DNA of 64,000 nt from Inia geoffrensis (taxonomy: Eukaryota; Chordata; Mammalia; Artiodactyla; Iniidae). The position numbers were made by a program, and so were the translations under genes. Shown here in pieces: positions 33,571 to 44,495 of this stretch. The notes under the pieces were generated by a model. It was not told the DNA's origin and made no database searches. It worked only from the letters and a program-made list of their open reading frames with translations. Where the stretch lies: assembly GCA_036417435.1 (NCBI GenBank), contig CM070901.1:165746044-165810043 (forward strand), written 5' to 3'. Every line of letters starts with the position of its first letter. The first letter of the stretch is position 1.

Positions 33571-34239
33571 TGTTCCCCTGATAATCACACAAATGTCGCC
33601 TTATTCACAGCAAGGCCTTCTTTGGTCACCCTCCCGACCCTGCCCCCAGCATCACAGCCTTTTCCTTACCCTGCCTTGTTGTATTCACAGTATCTATGTA
33701 TATTCTCTTTCCCCCATTAGGAGACAGGTGTCTGTCCAGTCCTGAGTCTGTCCTGTCCTGAGTCCCTGGCACCTGGAATAGCGCCCAGCACAGAGTAGGT
33801 GAGGTGCTCCATAACTACTTGTTGCAGGAAAATGCCTGGGCCACTGACAAAGCCTGTGTGGCCTATAACCAGGTGTTTGTCCCCCACCACCGCTGCTGTG
33901 ACCTCTCTGTTTCTCCAGCTCCAAGGCACTGTGTCTCCCACCAGCTGGCAGAGTGATAGTGGAAATTTCCATTAGAAGCTGGAACAATAGGCACGTTCCA
34001 TGAGCTTGGCTAGAGGGGCTGAGAGGAAATTTCCATGAACCATGTCTGGCAGCCTGACAGAGTGGCCCAGGAGCCCAGGGAAGGACCAGGGGAGGACCAA
34101 TCTCATGGACCTCTAAACCTGCCCCAACCCAGACTGGTGTGCAGCATCCTTTACAGATCTGCACCTCTGGAATTCCATTTGGGCTTATATCACACTAGGC
34201 CCAGCCTGCTGTGGCCTTGGGCGTCCTCCAACCCTGGAG
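33571..34239. other. Intergenic, L2-like 3' end and unassigned sequence
   Basis: About 33600-33830 resembles an L2 3' end ('gtccctggcacctggaatag', 'ccagcacagagtaggtgagg'). The rest is not recognised. Confidence 0.4.
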
Positions 34240-34395
34240 CCAGAGAGACCTTTAGCCATCATCAAGTTCAATGTCCTCCTTTTCAAGATGGAGAAACTGA
34301 GGCCCAGAGAAGGGAAGCAATTTGTCCCAGGTCACACAGAAAGTTAGTGACAGACAATGGACTCAAACTCACAGCTCTGCCTGGGTTTTTGCTTC
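34240..34395 (+). mobile_element. MIR-type SINE
   Basis: 'tttcaagatggagaaactga', 'ggcccagagaagggaagcaa' and 'caggtcacacagaaagttag' are MIR core text. Confidence 0.6.
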
Positions 34396-35222
34396 TCTTC
34401 TCTTCCATTCCTTCCCTCCCTCCTGCCCTTCCCTCCCATGGTCCTCCAGCTAATCTTTCCCAAGGGGCCTCTTCCGTCCAGCCCAGTGCCCTGGGCCCTG
34501 AGCTCCCCACCCTGGAGCCTCAGGCCTTGAGGTTATGTCATTGCCACTTCCTCCTATGAGACCTCCAGTGCTCCCTGCCCCTCCACTCTACACCCTGTCC
34601 CTGCCACCAACTTTGCCACACATTTAAAAATCCTGATGCCCTAGTTGCTCCCCATATCAATTAGATTAGAACGTCTGGGGGCGGGGTCCAGTCTTCAGTA
34701 TTTTTTTAAAGATCCCTGGGTGATTTCATTGCAGCAAAGTTTGGAAGCCATGGTTTTGGCTTTGATTAATATCACTTCCACCTCCTGTCCCTTTGCCCTG
34801 AGGTTGAAGATTAGCTGGTGATACAGTATATATATTTTTTCTTCCAGATCTACTTTCTGTTGCATGGGCCTGGGCCTCAAGCCAGACCTCAGCTGAGCAA
34901 ACCTCTCTCCCACCTGCCCCTGCCCTTTGCCCAACTCTGGGCTTCCAGTCTGACTAGATTGTGTGGTCTTACCTGCCTCACTAGCACCAGGTGATCATTA
35001 AATACTTGCTATTAGTGATAGCGATGACCTCAGTCCAGCCAAGAGGATCTTTGATGTGGAAGAAAGAAAATGGCTTTGGTGTCAGGCAAACCTGAATTCT
35101 AATTCTAGCCAGTTCTATTTGCTGTTTCTGGGTCTTAGTCTACTCAGCTATGAAGGGAGGTTGAGTGAGGGGTGAGAATGCCTACCTTATCGTTTGCTGT
35201 AAAGCTCAAATATACTACTTAA
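34396..35222. other. Intergenic with a MIR remnant at about 35065-35215
   Basis: The MIR part has 'tggtgtcaggcaaacctgaa' and 'gtcttagtctactcagctat'. An AT-rich old-repeat piece lies at 34640-34740. No gene was recognised. Confidence 0.4.
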
Positions 35223-35640
35223 TGTCGTGGTCCAAGCTCGGGTTGGAAAAGAATTTCCGGACACAAGGCAGAATGTAAGGAAGATAGAGTTTATTAAAGT
35301 GAAAGGGTCGCTGCAAGAACAGCGGGCCGAATTGCTGGTAGCCAGGGAAAGTCGATAATGAGCATGGGTCGCTTATCTGTTTTTATAGCCAGGGAACCTG
35401 TTAAGTCATCTGCTGACTGGGCAGAGTATGTATACTTTCTGAGCGGGAGAAAAACAGGGCAAATGTCTTTCCTTATATGGATGGGAAAGGGACAGGGCAT
35501 GCTGCTTGGGAGGGCTCTGGGACATTCCAATGGTCACACTGTGACAGAGTGATAGGAGTCCTGTAGGTCTTTGTGCCAGCAATATTGGCCCTTTGAGTTT
35601 ACCTTGTTTTTGGTCCTTGGAGCACACCACACCTAATACA
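35223..35640 (-). mobile_element. Endogenous retrovirus LTR, antisense (probable solo LTR)
   Basis: On the minus strand the text has a TATA box (complement of 'tttttatagcc', 35375-35385). About 90 bases on there is an AATAAA-type poly(A) signal (complement near 35290), then R/U5-like sequence ending at a TG...CA-type boundary near 35223. The U3 end is uncertain and may lie beyond 35640. No viral coding region was recognised next to it. Confidence 0.55.
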
Positions 35641-36344
35641 TGTAGTGGGCCCAGCAGCTCCCCATCCAGTTCCTGTGGGAACAGGCTGCTCTTGCCCAGA
35701 TGGTGGGCAACTGTGACTGTTTCTGTGAGTGGGAGAAGTGGAGCCTTAGGAAGGAAGGTGGCTGTGACCCTGCCCAAGGGGGCTTCCCCACAGGGCAAGG
35801 CACCTGCAGTGGAGAGGTGCATGGGGAAGGCAGAAGTGGAGGGGTGGGGGTCATAAGGGGTCAGCTGGAGAGTGCCACCACCCTGCCTGGGATGCAGCAT
35901 GAAGTCCTCGGTGGGGCTTTCTCTCAGGAACCCACAAAAGTGTCCCATGAGGACAGAATCTGCATGTGGGTACCTGCCATGCCCAGCAGCACCAAAGTCC
36001 AACTGCAACCATGCCAGACAAAGAATAGCTCTCCTACTTTATCTGTTCCTCCGAGGTGTCAGAGAGGGGAAGATTTAGACCAAATAGAACCTGAAAATTT
36101 TAATGGAAAACAGGACTGGACTTTTTGTAACTCAGAAAATGAGACTGCGCTTGTACACCCAAGAGGGAAAGGGTACAGGAGCATCTTGAGCAGGAGCAAG
36201 GGTCTTCAGAGAAATTAAAGGGGCGCCGGCAGGAACGAACCATGGGACTGCCGGTGCCAGGCCGAGTTCAGCTTGATCAGCAACCGGCTGCCCTTGTGTT
36301 TGTATTATGAAGCCAGTCTGTGCTGGGCACTGATGGAGCTGTTG
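35641..36344. other. Unassigned, possibly more of the LTR
   Basis: There are long frames on both strands (for example 35406-36008, -; 35700-36218, +) without any recognised domain. The stretch could be U3 or internal sequence of the adjacent LTR, or unrelated unique DNA. Confidence 0.3.
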
Positions 36345-36465
36345 CAAATTCCTGTGCTGTCTTGGCAAGGCCCTTTATTTCTCTGAGCCTCAGTTTCTCT
36401 AGCTGTGAAATGCCTCTTTTTTTTTTTTTTTTTTTTTAATGCCTCTGTTTTTAAATGGCCCTGCC
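36345..36465 (+). mobile_element. MIR remnant interrupted by a bare poly(T) insertion
   Basis: 'tctctgagcctcagtttctc' is MIR core. A run of 20 T (36418-36437) is flanked by the 9-base repeat aatgcctct at 36409-36417 and 36438-36446, as if only the tail of a retrocopy had been inserted. Confidence 0.6.
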
Positions 36466-37084
36466 AGACTTTGCCAGTCTGTAAAAACACCTGAGGTCTC
36501 GTAGTTTTAAGCAGGAAAATTAAGTGTGTCCTAAGCCCAAAGTCTGAAACAAACTCAGGTGGGCCTCAGGAAGACAGGCAGCAAGCTGAAAAATGATCTC
36601 CTCCGATAGTGAGGAAATAAAACAGTTTTTTAAACAGTTTTATTGAGACAAAATTTACATACCATAAAATTTACCTCTGTGAAGGGTATAATTCAATGAC
36701 TTTTAGTGAGTTTAGTGAGTTTCACCACAATCTAATTTTAGGACATTTGATCTTCCTAAAGAGATCTCTCATGCCTATTCCCACCCCCAGCCCTGGAAAC
36801 CACTAATCTGTTTTCTGTCTTACAGATTTGCCTTTTCTGGACATTTCACATAAATGGAATCGTGCAGTATGTGTTTTTAGCATCTGGCTTCTTTCATTGA
36901 GCACAGTGTTTCTGAGGTTCATCCATGTTGTACCGTGTATCAGTACTTCATTCTTTTTTATGGCCAAGCAGTATTCAGTTGTATGGATATACTACATTTT
37001 ATTTATCTTTTCATCATCGATAGATGTTTGGGTTGTTTCCACTTTTGGAAAATGCTTCCTTGGACATTTTTGTATAAGTTTTTT

Positions 37085-37208
37085 TGCTTCTTCTTCTTTT
37101 GGCCATGCCATGCGGCTTGCAGGATCTTAGTTCCCTGACCAGGGATTGAACCTGCGCTCTCAGCAGTGAAGGTGTCAAGTCCTAACCACTGGACTGCCAG
37201 GGAATTCC
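37085..37208 (-). mobile_element. CHR-type SINE (short form), antisense
   Basis: On the + strand: 'ttggccatgccatgcggctt', 'tagttccctgaccagggatt' and the end 'ggactgccagggaattccc'. It lies within the L1. Confidence 0.85.
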
Positions 37209-37808
37209 CATTTGTCTTTGGAAATTCCCATTTCCACATAAGTCTTTGTGTAGACATATGTTTTCAATAGTCTTGAATAGACTCCTAGGAATGAAATTGC
37301 TGGGTCATATGATAGATAACTGTATGTGTAACTCTTTGAGGAACTGCACATTGTTTTCCAAAGTGGCTGTATCATTTTTATATTCCCATCAGCAGTGTAT
37401 GAACAGTGTTCCAATTTCTTCACATCCTGACACTTGTTGTTTCCTTTCTTTTAAATTATAGCCATTCCAGTAGTCGTGAAGTGGTAGCTCCTTGTGGTTT
37501 GGATTTGCATTCCTACGGTGACTAAAGATCCTAAGCATCTTCTCATGTGCTTATTCGCCATTCATAAATCCTCTATGGTGAAATATCTATTCAAATACTT
37601 TGCCCATTTAAAAATTGAATTAGTTATCTTTTTTATTTAGTTGTAAGAGTTCTTTGTATATCCTAGATACAAGTTCATTAGCAGATATGTGATGTTTAGG
37701 AATATTTTTCTCCCCATCTGACTTATCTTTTTTTTCAGTTAATTTATCATAAATGTAAAGGTTTATTTCTGGACTCTCAATGTTATACCATTGATCTCTA
37801 TATCTATT

Positions 37809-37930
37809 CTTATGCCAGTACTACAGTGTTTTGTTTATGTGGTTTGATAGTATATTTTGAAATCTATGCTTATGCCAGTACCACAGTGTTTTGGTTAAGT
37901 GGTTTGATAGTATTATTTTGAAATCATGAA
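37809..37930. repeat. Imperfect tandem duplication, period about 61 bases, inside L1
   Basis: 'cttatgccagtactacagtg' starts at 37809 and 'cttatgccagtaccacagtg' at 37870. Both are followed by 'gtggtttgatagta'. L1 normally has this block once. Confidence 0.85.
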
Positions 37931-38297
37931 GTATAAATCCTCCACTTTATTCTTCTTTTTCAGAATTGTTTTGCTTACTTTGTGTCCAATGCATTTTCAT
38001 AGTTTAGGATCAGCTTTGGAGGCTTGATCAGGACCAGCTTGCCAATTTCTGCAAAAAAAAATGTCTGCTGGGAGTTTGATAGGGATTGAAGTGAATATAT
38101 AGATCAATTTGGGGAGAACTGCTATCTGAACAATACTGAATCTTCCATTCCATGAACATAGTTTGTCTCTCCATATATTTATATATTTTAAAATTTCTTT
38201 CAGCAATATTTTGTAGATTTCATTGCACAAGTCTTGCACTATTTTTATCTCTCAGTGTTTACTTCCTTTTGATGTGATTGTGTGCAATGTTATTTTA

Positions 38298-38849
38298 TTT
38301 TATTTATATTTATTTATATATTATACTGAGGTATAATTGACATCTAACATTATATTAGTTTCAGGCATACAACACAATGATTCAATATTTGCATATATTT
38401 CAAACTTATTACCGTAAGTCTACTTAACATCTGTCACCATACATACATAGGTACAAAATTTTTTTCTTATGATGAGAACTTTTTAAGATTTATTCTCTTG
38501 GCAACTTTCAAATAGACAATACATTATTATTACCTATAGTCACCATGCTATACATTACATCCCCATGACTTATTTATTTTATACCTGAACATTTGTACCT
38601 TTTGACACGCTTCACCCATTTCATCCATCCTCTAACCCCCACCTCTGGCAACCACGAATCTGTCCTCTGTATCAATGAGCTCGGTTTTTTTGGTTGTTGT
38701 TGTTGTTTTAGATTCCACATAAGTGAGGTCATACAGTATGTGTCTTTCTCTGTCTGACTTATTTTACTTAGCATAACACCCTCGAGGTCCATCCATGTTG
38801 TTGCAAATGGCAAGATTTCATTATTTTTTATGGCTAAATAATATTCCAT

Positions 38850-38889
<40 letters not shown>

Positions 38890-38943
38890 CCACATTTTCT
38901 TTATCTATTCATCCACTGATAAATACTTAGGTTGTTTCCATAT
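38298..38943 (-). mobile_element. L1 3' fragment nested in L1, with 14-base target-site duplications
   Basis: The perfect repeat gcaatgttatttta stands at 38284-38297 and 38944-38957. The insert reads 'ctgaggtataattgacatct' and 'agattccacataagtgaggt', an L1 3' end in antisense, with a GT microsatellite at about 38856-38887. Confidence 0.88.
38856..38887. repeat. (GT)n microsatellite in L1
   Basis: About 15 GT units follow 'attgtatat'. It arose at the known TG-rich spot of the L1 ORF2 end. Confidence 0.95.
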
Positions 38944-38960
38944 GCAATGTTATTTTAATG

Positions 38961-39224
38961 CTGAAAGAAAAAGAGAAAGCAAGGAAAATAAAAATATCCT
39001 GAGTAGGCTTTTGATAAATGATTGAGCAAATTATTGTCTGTTCTACTGATGGGATATTCTGGGATTATTAAAAGTGGTTGTTATGTGTTTCCCCCCGAAG
39101 GATCATTCTGACCATGAAGAATGTAGAGGGCAGGGACAACACTGAATTCATCTCCCTTTTCCTGGGACTGAGCAGACAGCCAGACACAGACTAGACACTC
39201 CGTATGGTAGCCACTCATGCCGGC
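38961..39224. other. Intergenic, nothing recognised
   Basis: Short unique stretch, no gene signal. Confidence 0.4.
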
Positions 39225-39562
39225 CACCAAATATTTGTTTCTTCTCCTGTTGCACTTCCCCACCCCTTGAAGTTAATTGTGGCCCTGTGACTTGCTTTAA
39301 CCAATGAAACGGGAAAGGATGTGCTATACGTCACTCCTGAGCAGAAACTTTAAGAGCCAGTGTGCAACTTACTATACTTTAACCTCTGCAGAGGTGGCCG
39401 ATGCACCTCAAGCCTGCTCCATCAGCCTGGCCCTGGAATGAAGATAAGGAGTAGAGACACTGCCAATGGACACGTAGAGTAAACAAGAAATACAACCTGC
39501 TTTACACTGCTGAGATATTGTTGTTGTTACTGTGGCATAACCTAGCTCATCCTGACTAGTAT
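39225..39562 (+). mobile_element. MLT1-type MaLR LTR
   Basis: 'ggccctgtgacttgctttaa', 'ccaatgaaacgggaaaggat' and the end 'taacctagctcatcctgact' follow the MLT1 order. It is an old noncoding copy. Confidence 0.65.
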
Positions 39563-39739
39563 ATGGGTAAATGTTTGTTGAAAAAGATGAATGAAACTAA
39601 AGGGCAGAACATTAAATTCTGTCTTCTCTAAAACTATGAAAAACAATGTCTGAAAATGGGCTGTAAACTTAGGGAAATTAAAGTCAGCTAGAGTGTTAGA
39701 GGAGGGGATTTGGGGTGAACTGTTTCTCTTTTAAATGTG

Positions 39740-40460
39740 TTTTTTGGATTCCTGGACCTGATTCCAATGTCTGAGTTGGGGGTGGGGGGAACTTCTCACA
39801 CAACACTGAGCAATTCTCAGACCCAGCAGGGCTTCTGAGAATTCAACTCAATTTTGACACTTTCTACCCAGAGACAATGTCAGATTCCACAGGTTTAAGA
39901 GCTCAGTCCCACAAGACTAACCCCTTCTCCCAATTCAGATGCCAGTTGCAAGCTCAGGTTATCACCTGTGCTTCTGACCAACCAGCTATAGATCGGAGGT
40001 TCCAACGACCCCCTCCTTGGATCTGATTAATTTGCTAGGATGGATCACAGAACTCAGGGAAATACTTACTGACATTTACCAGTTTATTAAAGGATATGAT
40101 AAAGGATACAGATGAGCAGCTAGATAAAGAGATACACAGAGTGAAAACTGAAAATTCTAAGCTTCTGATCACGGTTTGGTTTTTCTGGCTACAAGCCCCC
40201 ATCCAGGAGCCATCCAGGAGCCCACCCAGAGTCACCTTAATAGAACAAAAGATACTCCTACTGTTCTTATCACTTAGGAATTTATGAGGGTTTTAGGGGC
40301 CCTGTGTCAGGAACAGGGTCAAAGACAAATATTAGAACAAGAGATGCTCTTAGTGTTCTTATAACATAGGAAATTACAAGGGTTTCAGGAGCTCGGTGCC
40401 AGAAACGGGGCCAAAGACCAAACATATATTTCTTATAATAAATTACAATATCACAATGTG
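39740..40460 (-). mobile_element. MER21-like ERVL LTR, antisense
   Basis: 'gctaggatggatcacagaac' followed by 'ccagtttattaaaggatatg' and 'gatacagatgagcagctaga' is the series I associate with MER21-type LTRs. The TTTATT is the complement of a poly(A) signal. It contains a tandem duplication of about 92 bases (40241 and 40333 onward). Family naming is from memory. Confidence 0.55.
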
Positions 40461-40520
40461 TTTTAATGGATATTCAGCCTCACTCGTAATAGGAGAAATG
40501 TGAAGTAAAAGAAAACCAAG

Positions 40521-40725
40521 GGGCTTCCCTGGTGGTGCAGTGGTTGAGAGTCCGCCTGCCGATGCAGGGGACACGGGTTCGTGTCCCGGTCCGGGAAGAT
40601 CCCACGTGCCGCGGAGCGACTGGGCCCATGAGCCATGGCCGCTGAGCCTGCGCGTCCGGAGCCTGTGCTCCGCAACGGGAGAGGCCACAACAGTGAGAGG
40701 CCCGCGTACTGCAAAAAAAAAAAAA
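40521..40725 (+). mobile_element. CHR-type SINE (long form), well preserved
   Basis: It is flanked by the 14-base repeat aaaagaaaaccaag (40507-40520 and 40726-40739). The body matches the long cetacean form almost without change and has an A tail, so it is a comparatively recent insertion. Confidence 0.95.
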
Positions 40726-40947
40726 AAAAGAAAACCAAGTTTCCATGTTTCGCGTAGCAGGATAGCAAAGAGCAAAAGGTTTGATAGCACACTCTGTTGG
40801 CAGGAGTGTAAATTAATACAATGTGAAGAAGTGCACTCCAGTGATATCTATCAGAATCCCCTTTGACCTGATAATTCTGCCTCTAGGACTTCATCTTACG
40901 AAAATCCTTGTGCACAGGCAAGTGATGTACCAAAGAAAACAGCTTTG

Positions 40948-41070
40948 GGGGACTTCCCTGGCGGTCCAGTGGTTAAGACTCTGTGCTGCTTCCACCGCAG
41001 GGCGCGTAGGTTTGATCCCTGGTGGGGGAACTAAGATCCCACATGCCGTGCGGTGTGGCCAAAAAAAAAA
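40948..41070 (+). mobile_element. CHR-type SINE (short form)
   Basis: It is flanked by the perfect 16-base repeat aaagaaaacagctttg (40932-40947 and 41071-41086). Confidence 0.95.
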
Positions 41071-41086
41071 AAAGAAAACAGCTTTG

Positions 41087-41354
41087 TCTTTTACCCCCAC
41101 TGCCTGTTTAGACACTTTCTGCAGCTGTCCCTTGGTTGAAGCTGAGAGCAGATTCCATGACTCCACTGGACGCTCTCAGATTTAAAAAGCTTCCAATCAC
41201 TGTAAGTCATGAAACAGTTTCCGTAATTTGAAAGAGTGAAGAGTCGCAACTTCAGACCATTCAAAGATTTCCTCTCCCCCAGCCCAGGCTTGCTTCATGG
41301 GTGAAGACATCTTTCCTTCTCCCCTTCCTCTCTCTTTTCCTCCCTCCCTCCATT
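41087..41354. other. Intergenic, nothing recognised
   Basis: No recognisable feature. Confidence 0.4.
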
Positions 41355-41640
41355 CCCTTAATCTCTGTTGAGCACCTACTGTGTGTCAGGAACTGTTCCA
41401 GTCCTGGGGAAAGAGCGGTGGCCAGGCAGGACCTCTGGGGTCATTGGTATGGCAGGGGTGCTGAGTACCCAGAAGGAAAATGAGGCTGGAAAGGGCTATC
41501 AGAGGTACCTGGTAGGATGCGGGTGCCAGTGGGTGCTGGGTACCAGTTTATATAGGTGGTCAGGGAAAGCCTCTCTGATAAGGTGACGTTTAAACAGAGA
41601 TGTGAAGGAAGGGGTGGCCAGAAGTTCAGCTGTTTGGAGC
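41355..41640 (+). mobile_element. LINE-2 3' fragment
   Basis: 'gagcacctactgtgtgtcag', 'ggaactgttccagtcctggg' and 'tgataaggtgacgtttaaac' follow the L2 3' order. Confidence 0.6.
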
Positions 41641-42149
41641 CAGGACCAGTTTCATGGCCTTAGGACCTATGCAGTTCCACAGGGCCCTGCGCTCAGAAGG
41701 GTCCCACGCTTGGTTTAACGCTCTACTGTTGCTATCTTGACATTCTTAATTATTGAACAAAGCCCTGCATTTTCATTTTGTACAGGACCCCAGAAATTAT
41801 GTAGTAGGTCCAGTCTGGGGCAAAGTGAGCTCCAGGCAGAAGGAACATCAAGTGCAAAGGTGAAGAGGTGGGAATGAGTTGGCAGCTTGGGTTTGGAGTA
41901 GGAAAGGAGCCATGGTGGGGCCATGCTTGGCTTCTCTCTTTCTGCCTTTTGAGCCTGCACCCCTCCCCCCACTGCCCACAGTGGTTCTGACGCCCCTCCC
42001 CCACAGGAGGGAGGGAGCAGGGAAGGTTATAGGGTCAGGAAGGGTGTGACTTAACTGCCCTGTCTTGAGCTAGTTTTCTCGCTCTCCAGGTTTGGCAGGG
42101 GTTTAAAGCTGACCCTTTCTTCTTGCGGGTGGGGCCTCTTTCCTGGAAG
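41641..42149. other. Intergenic, L2-like remnant
   Basis: About 41830-41880 has L2-like text ('ggcagaaggaacatcaagtg'). Nothing else was recognised. Confidence 0.35.
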
Positions 42150-42600
42150 TCTTGGTCTGGTTTTCTCCAAAATCAAAGCCTGAGACAGAGACTTAGGGAC
42201 ACACAGTTTATTTGGGAGGTGATCCCAGGAAGCAGAAGGGAGGGAGTAGGCACAGTGAGACAAGGAAGGAAGTAGAGTACAAAGGCGGAGGTGTCTGCCA
42301 GCCTGCCCTGCAGACAGAATGCCTCCAGAGTTGTCCTCGCTTGGACAGGAGGCTGGGGCTTTCTCCAGCAGCTCTGACACACCAGTGGGTGAGGACTGCT
42401 CCTGCGGCAGGAGATAGATGGGCCCCCCCAGGGTAAACAGCTGGGGCTCGTTCCTTGTGGACTGATACTCCAAGATGAAAATAGCAGGACAATCGAGAGA
42501 GGAGGCTGGGGCTTGCCCAGATAAAAGATAAGAGACCACATATTTCTCATTCTTGAAGTCAAGGAGACCTTCCCAGCTAGAAAGCTCTTTGGAGGTCAAA
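42150..42600 (-). mobile_element. Probable ERVL-type LTR fragment, antisense
   Basis: The complement of 42150-42230 reads as an LTR 3' end with an AATAAA-type signal (complement of 'tttattt' near 42208) followed by text with 'gtctcaggctttgattttgg'. The 207-codon frame on the minus strand here (42051-42674) has no recognised domain and is probably accidental. Confidence 0.35.
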
Positions 42601-42699
42601 AGAGGAATGATGTCAAGGCTACCCATAGACCTCTTCACTGGAATCCATCTTGGCTGAGAGATGCAAGTGCACACATGGAAGGATCCTGAGATATACCAA

Positions 42700-43056
42700 A
42701 TACGGACTCTGAACCAGGCAAGTCAAAATGACTGGCCAGCGGAAACCCGGAAGAAATGCCCCAGGTAAGTGATTTAAACCACCATGAGGGCGTGACTCTC
42801 TCTCGGAGTCCGCCCGTATGTCTATCCACATATACTGTACTCTTTTTTTTCCCCCTAATAAACACTTTACTTGTTTCACTACTTTCCGTCTTTGTGGGAA
42901 TTCTTTTCTGCAAAGCCGAAGGGCCAAGGCCTTGTCACTGACCACTGGTCTAGTGGTTAGGATTCCGTGCTCTCCTTGCCTCAACCTGACCTCAATCTCT
43001 GGTTGGGAACCGAAACCCTGTTTCAAGCTGCTGCAGGCCAAGGCCACCCAAGATCA
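42700..43056 (+). mobile_element. ERV LTR 3' part (R-U5) carrying a tRNA-Glu-like segment
   Basis: AATAAA lies at 42857-42862. It is followed by U5-like text ('cactactttccgtctttgtg'), a segment at about 42948-43011 resembling tRNA-Glu from the D-arm side to the acceptor end, and an end near 'ccaagatca' (43056). The segment shares 'ctagtggttaggattc' and an approximate T-arm with tRNA-Glu. The arrangement resembles ruminant ERV LTRs I recall. The 5' limit is unknown. Confidence 0.5.
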
Positions 43057-44261
43057 CTCCCAGGGTGTTAACTGCCTGCATTTCTAGTCTGTAGCTCAGC
43101 TGCCAGGCTAAGCTACAGCTTCCAAGAGAGCCCTGAGGCCAGAAAGTGGAGGCAGGCCTGGTGGGCGCAGGGAGTGGGGCTGGGGTCAGCACCCGGAGCT
43201 GTCCACCACTCCTGAGGTTGAAATCTGAGGTGGGCCAAGAAGGTGTGACCTGGGCCATTCTTGTGTTTGCCACACACGGATAGCCACTGCGGGGCCTCCC
43301 ACCTGCCTATCCCTTGCTTCCCTTGCTTAGAACAAAGTGTATCCGCCAGCCAATTGCTTACGATGCACCTTCCCCGAATCCCAAGACATCCCAGGACACC
43401 TGCAGCCTGTTTCTGCTGAGGCCTCGTGGCCACTTCTGGAGACCTCTCTGGGCTGGATCTAAAGTCGCCCCAGGCTGACTCTCCCTCGTTGCCCAGATCT
43501 GGTCTGGGGGCAGCACCAACCCATGGCCTGAGCACGCAGGAGTGAAGTTCCTTCCCACCACTGCGCTATTTTCTGCTACTACTAATCCCTTTGGGGTTCT
43601 TGGGCAAGAGTCAGATACCAGGCCACGGAGTCTCAGGGGGTGCCCACCACCTCTCTGACTGGTCTCCCTGAAGCCCCCTCACCAGGCTTGAAGTGAGAGG
43701 AAAGCCACCCCGTCCTACCCAACTCTCTCCAGAAAAAAACGCTCTCTCTAATCTCTAACTCCAGTCTCTGCACTGCCTTCACAGTAAAGCCCTCCCATCT
43801 TGGTTAGGCTGTCTGCATTCTAGCCTCTCCCTACCTTTCTAATGTCATCTGTTGCCACCAGGTCTCCTATATTTCAGGACCAGAACCTGATTCTTTAAAC
43901 TTACCGCACCACTCACACCTCTGCATCTTTGCACATGCTGTTCCCTCTGCCTGGAAAGTTCTCTCCCCTCCTCATGGCTTGGTGAACTCCTCCTCATCCT
44001 CTAAGACTCAACCCAAGTGAGAGTGAATCTCTGTAGGAAATCAGTCCCTCCTGCATTGTACTCCCAATGCACCAGGTGTGGTTGAGATTGTGGTCTTGAG
44101 TCAGATTCCCTGGATTTGAATTCTGGCTTCACTATGTGTATGAGTCAGGAATTGCTTCAATGATGCTGTGTAACAAACCATCTCAAAATTTGGGGGCTTA
44201 CCACAAGCCTTTATTTTCCTCACCTATTGGCAAAGGGAGGGAGTAAAGAGTTGAAATAGAG
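43057..44261. other. Intergenic, nothing gene-like
   Basis: Old-repeat text is possible near 43870-44060 (L2-like 'ttgcacatgctgttccctct') and 44130-44225. No gene was recognised. Confidence 0.4.
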
Positions 44262-44495
44262 TGAGAGTTGGCATTTATCAAGCAGCCACTCTGTGCCAGG
44301 CTCTGTGAGCATGTCACATGTATTACTTCACTTACTCCTTATGCCAACCCTATATGATGGATATTATTAACCTGTTTTAGAGTGGAGGAGATAGATGTCC
44401 AGAGAGGTTACATAACTTGCTGGTAAGTGGTAGAACTAAGATGTGAACCCAGGCAAAATACGCTCATGTGTCTCACTGCTTTGCTGCCTCCAGTG
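44262..44495 (+). mobile_element. MIR-type SINE
   Basis: 'gagagttggcatttatcaag', 'actctgtgccaggctctgtg', 'agatagatgtccagagaggt' and 'agatgtgaacccaggc' are in MIR order. Confidence 0.65.

Larger units (their letters stand above)
36625..38960 (-). mobile_element. LINE-1 3' part, antisense, with nested SINE and nested L1
   Basis: The + strand shows L1 3' UTR text ('cataccataaaatttacctc') followed by decayed ORF2 text in reverse ('tgaggttcatccatgttgta', 'atagactcctaggaatgaaa', 'ttcaaatactttgcccattt'). It is noncoding. It is interrupted at about 37085-37208 by a CHR SINE and at 38298-38943 by a second L1. Confidence 0.8.
40440..41090. mobile_element. Old L1 fragment carrying two CHR SINEs
   Basis: The text outside the SINEs ('ctgttggcaggagtgtaaat', 'cctttgacctgataattctg') is L1 ORF2/3' UTR-like on the + strand. 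It is split into three pieces. Confidence 0.5.

Noticed and set aside
35406..36008. 200-codon minus-strand frame and overlapping + strand frames near the LTR
   Set aside because: No viral or cellular protein domain recognised, and it begins inside LTR-like sequence. Probably chance.
42051..42674. 207-codon minus-strand open frame
   Set aside because: It lies over LTR-like sequence, has no recognisable domain, and several overlapping frames exist on both strands.
42945..43011. Functional tRNA-Glu gene
   Set aside because: Arms are mismatched, the anticodon region is not intact, and it is embedded in an LTR end. Treated as tRNA-derived sequence only.
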